Below are positions 61,224 through 64,000 of a stretch of DNA of 64,000 nucleotides, one piece after another. The stretch's first letter is position 1, and each line of letters opens with the position of its first letter. The position numbers and the translations under genes are program-made. The notes under the pieces were generated by a model. The model saw only the letters and a list, made by a program, of their open reading frames with translations. It was not told the DNA's origin and searched no databases. Source of the stretch: Maribacter sp. 1_MG-2023 (GTDB lineage: Bacteria > Bacteroidota > Bacteroidia > Flavobacteriales > Flavobacteriaceae); assembly GCF_030547005.1 (NCBI RefSeq), contig NZ_JAUOPN010000015.1, positions 28,406 through 92,405 on the forward strand, written 5' to 3'.

Positions 61224-64000
61224 TGCGTAAACTGATAGAATATTTTATTCGGTATCATGTTGCCGTTAACGTAGTTGTAATATCTTTTGCCTTGTTCGGG
61301 ATTGTTGGTGCCAAGGCCTTGAAGTCTTCTTTCTTTCCGTTGACGGATTCTAAGAATATTGCCATTACAATTACGTATCCAGGTGCATCGCCACAAGAGG
61401 TAGAGGAAGGTATTGTTCTTAAAATTGAAGATAACTTAAAAGGACTTGAAGGTGTTGATCGTGTAACCTCTACATCTAGAGAGAACAGTGGTACAATTAA
61501 TGTAGAGATCGAAAAAGGAGAGAATATCGATTTCATGCTTTTAGAAGTAAAGAATGCGGTAGATAGAGTACCTACTTTCCCAACAGGTATGGAGCCTTTA
61601 ATTGTTTCTAAGTTAGAAAGTGTTCGTCAAACCATTTCTTTTGCTATTAGTGGTAAAGACATTCCGTTAGCAACATTAAAAAGTGTTGGTAGAGACATTG
61701 AAAATGACCTTAGGGCGATGGATGGTATTTCTCAAATATCAATATCTGGGTTCCCTAATGAAGAAATTGAGATTGCCGTCAATGAAAATGATCTTTTAGC
61801 ATATGGTCTGTCGTTTTCAGAAGTAGCTAGTTCGGTTGCGAATGCTAACATACTGGTAACAGGTGGTAATATTAAAACAGATGCCGAAGAATACTTAATA
61901 CGTGCTAATAACCGGTCGTATTACGGTAGTGAATTAGGTAATCTCGTAGTTCGCGCTGATCAATCTGGTAATGTAATTCGTTTAAAAGATATAGCTGTTG
62001 TCAGAGACCGTTTTGCAGAAAGTCCTAATGCAACATTTTTTAACGGTAACCTGTCTGTAAGTACAACTATAACGAGTACTAATAATGAAGATTTAATAGC
62101 AGCTGCAGATCAGGTAAATGAATACGTAGTTGAGTTTAACGAAAAGTATAACAATATTAAGTTAGATGTCGTTTCTGATCAATCTACAACGTTAAACCAA
62201 AGAACACAGTTACTAACAGAGAATGCTATAATGGGTATGGTGTTGGTATTAATATTTCTATCTCTGTTCTTGAATACTAGATTAGCTTTTTGGGTAGCCT
62301 TTGGTTTACCTGTTGCGTTTTTAGGAATGTTCGTTTTTGCGGGCTTCTTCGATGTTACCATCAATGTACTTTCATTGTTCGGTATGATTATCGTTATCGG
62401 TATTTTGGTAGATGATGGTATTGTTATTGCCGAAAATATCTATCAGCATTATGAAAAGGGTAAATCTCCAGTTCAAGCTGCTGTAGATGGTACTATGGAG
62501 GTATTGCCTCCTATTATTTCTGCGATTATTACAACGATTCTAGCTTTCTCTATATTCTTGTTCCTTGATAGTAGAATTGGTGAGTTTTTTGGTGAAGTAT
62601 CGGTTATTGTAATCTTGACATTAGTGGTGTCGTTAGTAGAGGCCTTGGTTATTTTACCTGCTCACTTAGCACATTCAAAAGCATTACAACCAATAGATAA
62701 CAAGCCGAAAAGTGGATTAGCAAATGCATTTGCAAAGCTTAGGGTAATCAATGAATTTGGTGACCGATTAATGGTATGGATGCGTGATAAATTATATACT
62801 CCGGTATTACGTTTCTCAATGAATCATAAAATATTCATGTTCGCTGTATTTGCATCTGCCTTTATTTTGACATTAGGGTCAGTTGGTGGTGGTATTATAA
62901 GAACGGCGTTCTTTCCAAGAATTGCGAGTGATAGAGTGGGTATAGAATTAGAGATGCCAAATGGTACTAATGAAAAAATTACAGATTCTATAATCTCATT
63001 AATAGAAGAAAAAGCCATGATTGTCAATAAAGAATTGACAGAACAATACATAGTAGGTTCAGATAAAGAGGTTTTTGAAAATGTAATCAAAAGATTGGGT
63101 CCGGGTTCATCTTCAGCAGTTTTGACGATTAACTTGTTACCAGGTGAAGAAAGACCAAACGAAATTTCTGCCGATATGGTTACCAGTAGGTTAGAAGAAC
63201 TAGTTGGTCCGGTTGTGGGTGTAGAAAGTCTTATTTATGGTTCTGGTGGTAATTTTGGTGGCTCACCGGTATCGGTTTCCTTACTAGGTAATAATATCGA
63301 GCAACTTAAAGCAGCAAAGGCGGAGTTGAAAGGAATTTTGACCAAGAATCCAAGGTTAAAGGATATTGCAGATAATGACCCAGCTGGTATCAAAGAGATT
63401 CGATTGACTTTAAAAGAGAATGCCTATTTATTAGGATTAGATCTTCAAGCATTAATGACTCAAGTTCGTGCGGGTTTCTTTGGTGTGCAAGCACAACGTT
63501 TTCAGCGTTCTCAAGATGAGATTAGAGTTTGGGTACGTTATGATAGAGATGAGCGATCGTCAATATCCAATTTAGATGATATGCGTATCGTTACTCCGTC
63601 AGGTGATCGAGTTCCGTTAAGTGAGATTGCAGATTATACTATTGAACGTGGCGATGTAGCTATCAACCGTTTAGAAGGTAGGCGAGAAATTCAAGTTTCT
63701 GCCGATATGAAAGATGTAAAGGATAGCCCGACAGAAATCATGACCGAAATTCAGAATGTACACATGCCAGAGATACAGTCAAAATATCCAACGGTAAGCG
63801 CATCATATGAAGGTCAAAATAGAGAATTAGAGAAATTAACAGGCTCTTTAAAGTTGGTGGGTTTCACGGTAATATTGTTAATCTATATCACCATTGCATT
63901 TACATTTAGAAGTTTCAGTCAGCCATTAATGCTACTATTGTTAGTGCCATTTAGTTTTACGGCAGTTGCATGGGGACACTGGATCCACGATTTTCCAATA
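61223..64000 (+). CDS. RND efflux pump permease, N-terminal 926 codons (cut by window end)
   Basis: The frame stays open from the ATG at 61223 to the last base. It starts with a cytoplasmic-to-membrane helix (about 12-30), has the porter domain PGASPQEVEEGI segment, helices near 330-470 with LVDDGIVIAENIYQHYEKG (proton-relay Asp pair) and continues into the second porter half. This is a hydrophobe/amphiphile-type (AcrB-like) RND pump. The cargo is not set by sequence. About 100-150 residues are missing. An outer-membrane factor is not seen within the window. Confidence 0.93.
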   Translation, partial: MRKLIEYFIRYHVAVNVVVISFALFGIVGAKALKSSFFPLTDSKNIAITITYPGASPQEVEEGIVLKIEDNLKGLEGVDRVTSTSRENSGTINVEIEKGENIDFMLLEVKNAVDRVPTFPTGMEPLIVSKLESVRQTISFAISGKDIPLATLKSVGRDIENDLRAMDGISQISISGFPNEEIEIAVNENDLLAYGLSFSEVASSVANANILVTGGNIKTDAEEYLIRANNRSYYGSELGNLVVRADQSGNVIRLKDIAVVRDRFAESPNATFFNGNLSVSTTITSTNNEDLIAAADQVNEYVVEFNEKYNNIKLDVVSDQSTTLNQRTQLLTENAIMGMVLVLIFLSLFLNTRLAFWVAFGLPVAFLGMFVFAGFFDVTINVLSLFGMIIVIGILVDDGIVIAENIYQHYEKGKSPVQAAVDGTMEVLPPIISAIITTILAFSIFLFLDSRIGEFFGEVSVIVILTLVVSLVEALVILPAHLAHSKALQPIDNKPKSGLANAFAKLRVINEFGDRLMVWMRDKLYTPVLRFSMNHKIFMFAVFASAFILTLGSVGGGIIRTAFFPRIASDRVGIELEMPNGTNEKITDSIISLIEEKAMIVNKELTEQYIVGSDKEVFENVIKRLGPGSSSAVLTINLLPGEERPNEISADMVTSRLEELVGPVVGVESLIYGSGGNFGGSPVSVSLLGNNIEQLKAAKAELKGILTKNPRLKDIADNDPAGIKEIRLTLKENAYLLGLDLQALMTQVRAGFFGVQAQRFQRSQDEIRVWVRYDRDERSSISNLDDMRIVTPSGDRVPLSEIADYTIERGDVAINRLEGRREIQVSADMKDVKDSPTEIMTEIQNVHMPEIQSKYPTVSASYEGQNRELEKLTGSLKLVGFTVILLIYITIAFTFRSFSQPLMLLLLVPFSFTAVAWGHWIHDFPI

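Overview
The window is AT-rich chromosomal DNA from a member of the Bacteroidota, almost certainly a marine Flavobacteriaceae of the Maribacter/Zobellia type. This rests on four things seen here: a contiguous gldK-gldL-gldM-gldN block (gliding motility / type IX secretion), a class II HMG-CoA reductase next to a GYDIA-type GHMP kinase (mevalonate route), a SusC-like TonB-dependent receptor with a carboxypeptidase-like N-terminal domain, and many matches to the flavobacterial -7 promoter box TAnnTTTG with almost no Shine-Dalgarno sequences. The species cannot be fixed from the sequence alone. I see no rRNA, tRNA, insertion sequence, prophage or CRISPR array. Most of the window is orderly housekeeping DNA.

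Layout. 1-2.5 kb: end of a CNNM/CorC-type membrane protein and a PpiD/SurA-like periplasmic isomerase. 2.5-4.8 kb: mevalonate enzymes on the minus strand. 5-8.7 kb: a dipeptidyl peptidase and a POT peptide importer, a peptide-feeding pair. 8.7-13.6 kb (minus): ComEC-like protein, NlpC/P60 lipoprotein, LpxB, a small membrane protein, SurE. 13.7-18.5 kb: a C-terminal processing protease, a DoxX-like protein, the methionine sulfoxide reductases MsrB/MsrA, and an exported endonuclease. 18.4-24.1 kb (minus): the cell-shape cluster mreB-mreC-mreD-mrdA-rodA. 24.2-27.5 kb (minus): purH, a GAF-fold protein resembling free-methionine sulfoxide reductase, and an unknown lipoprotein.

27.6-35.6 kb (plus) is a copper island: a HYC_CC_PP-type small exported protein, an outer-membrane barrel-like protein, a double-HMA exported protein, an NHL-repeat lipoprotein, a Cu(I) P1B-1 ATPase, a TonB-dependent receptor and a single-HMA exported protein. 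Four of the exported products carry an adjacent Cys-Cys pair, which makes this the best candidate in the window for an incompletely described system. A 32-residue Lys/Ala/Pro protein follows. 36-43 kb (minus): groES-groEL, then a five-gene run miaB - sigma-54 activator - lptE - TPR protein - secG.

43-54 kb (plus): a membrane protein, an LVIVD-repeat lipoprotein, topA, an arginase-fold protein that has lost most metal ligands, and gldKLMN. 54-57.5 kb: a DAO-type flavoprotein, a DUF983 protein and an ABC-F ATPase. 57.7-59.7 kb: two tandem, paralogous, plant-type leucine-rich-repeat proteins. 60-64 kb: an RND efflux adaptor and pump, the pump cut by the window end. The LRR and RND units each have a direct repeat with exactly 21-bp period upstream, which suggests a shared type of regulator.

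All functions are assigned from motifs read by eye; no database search was possible.
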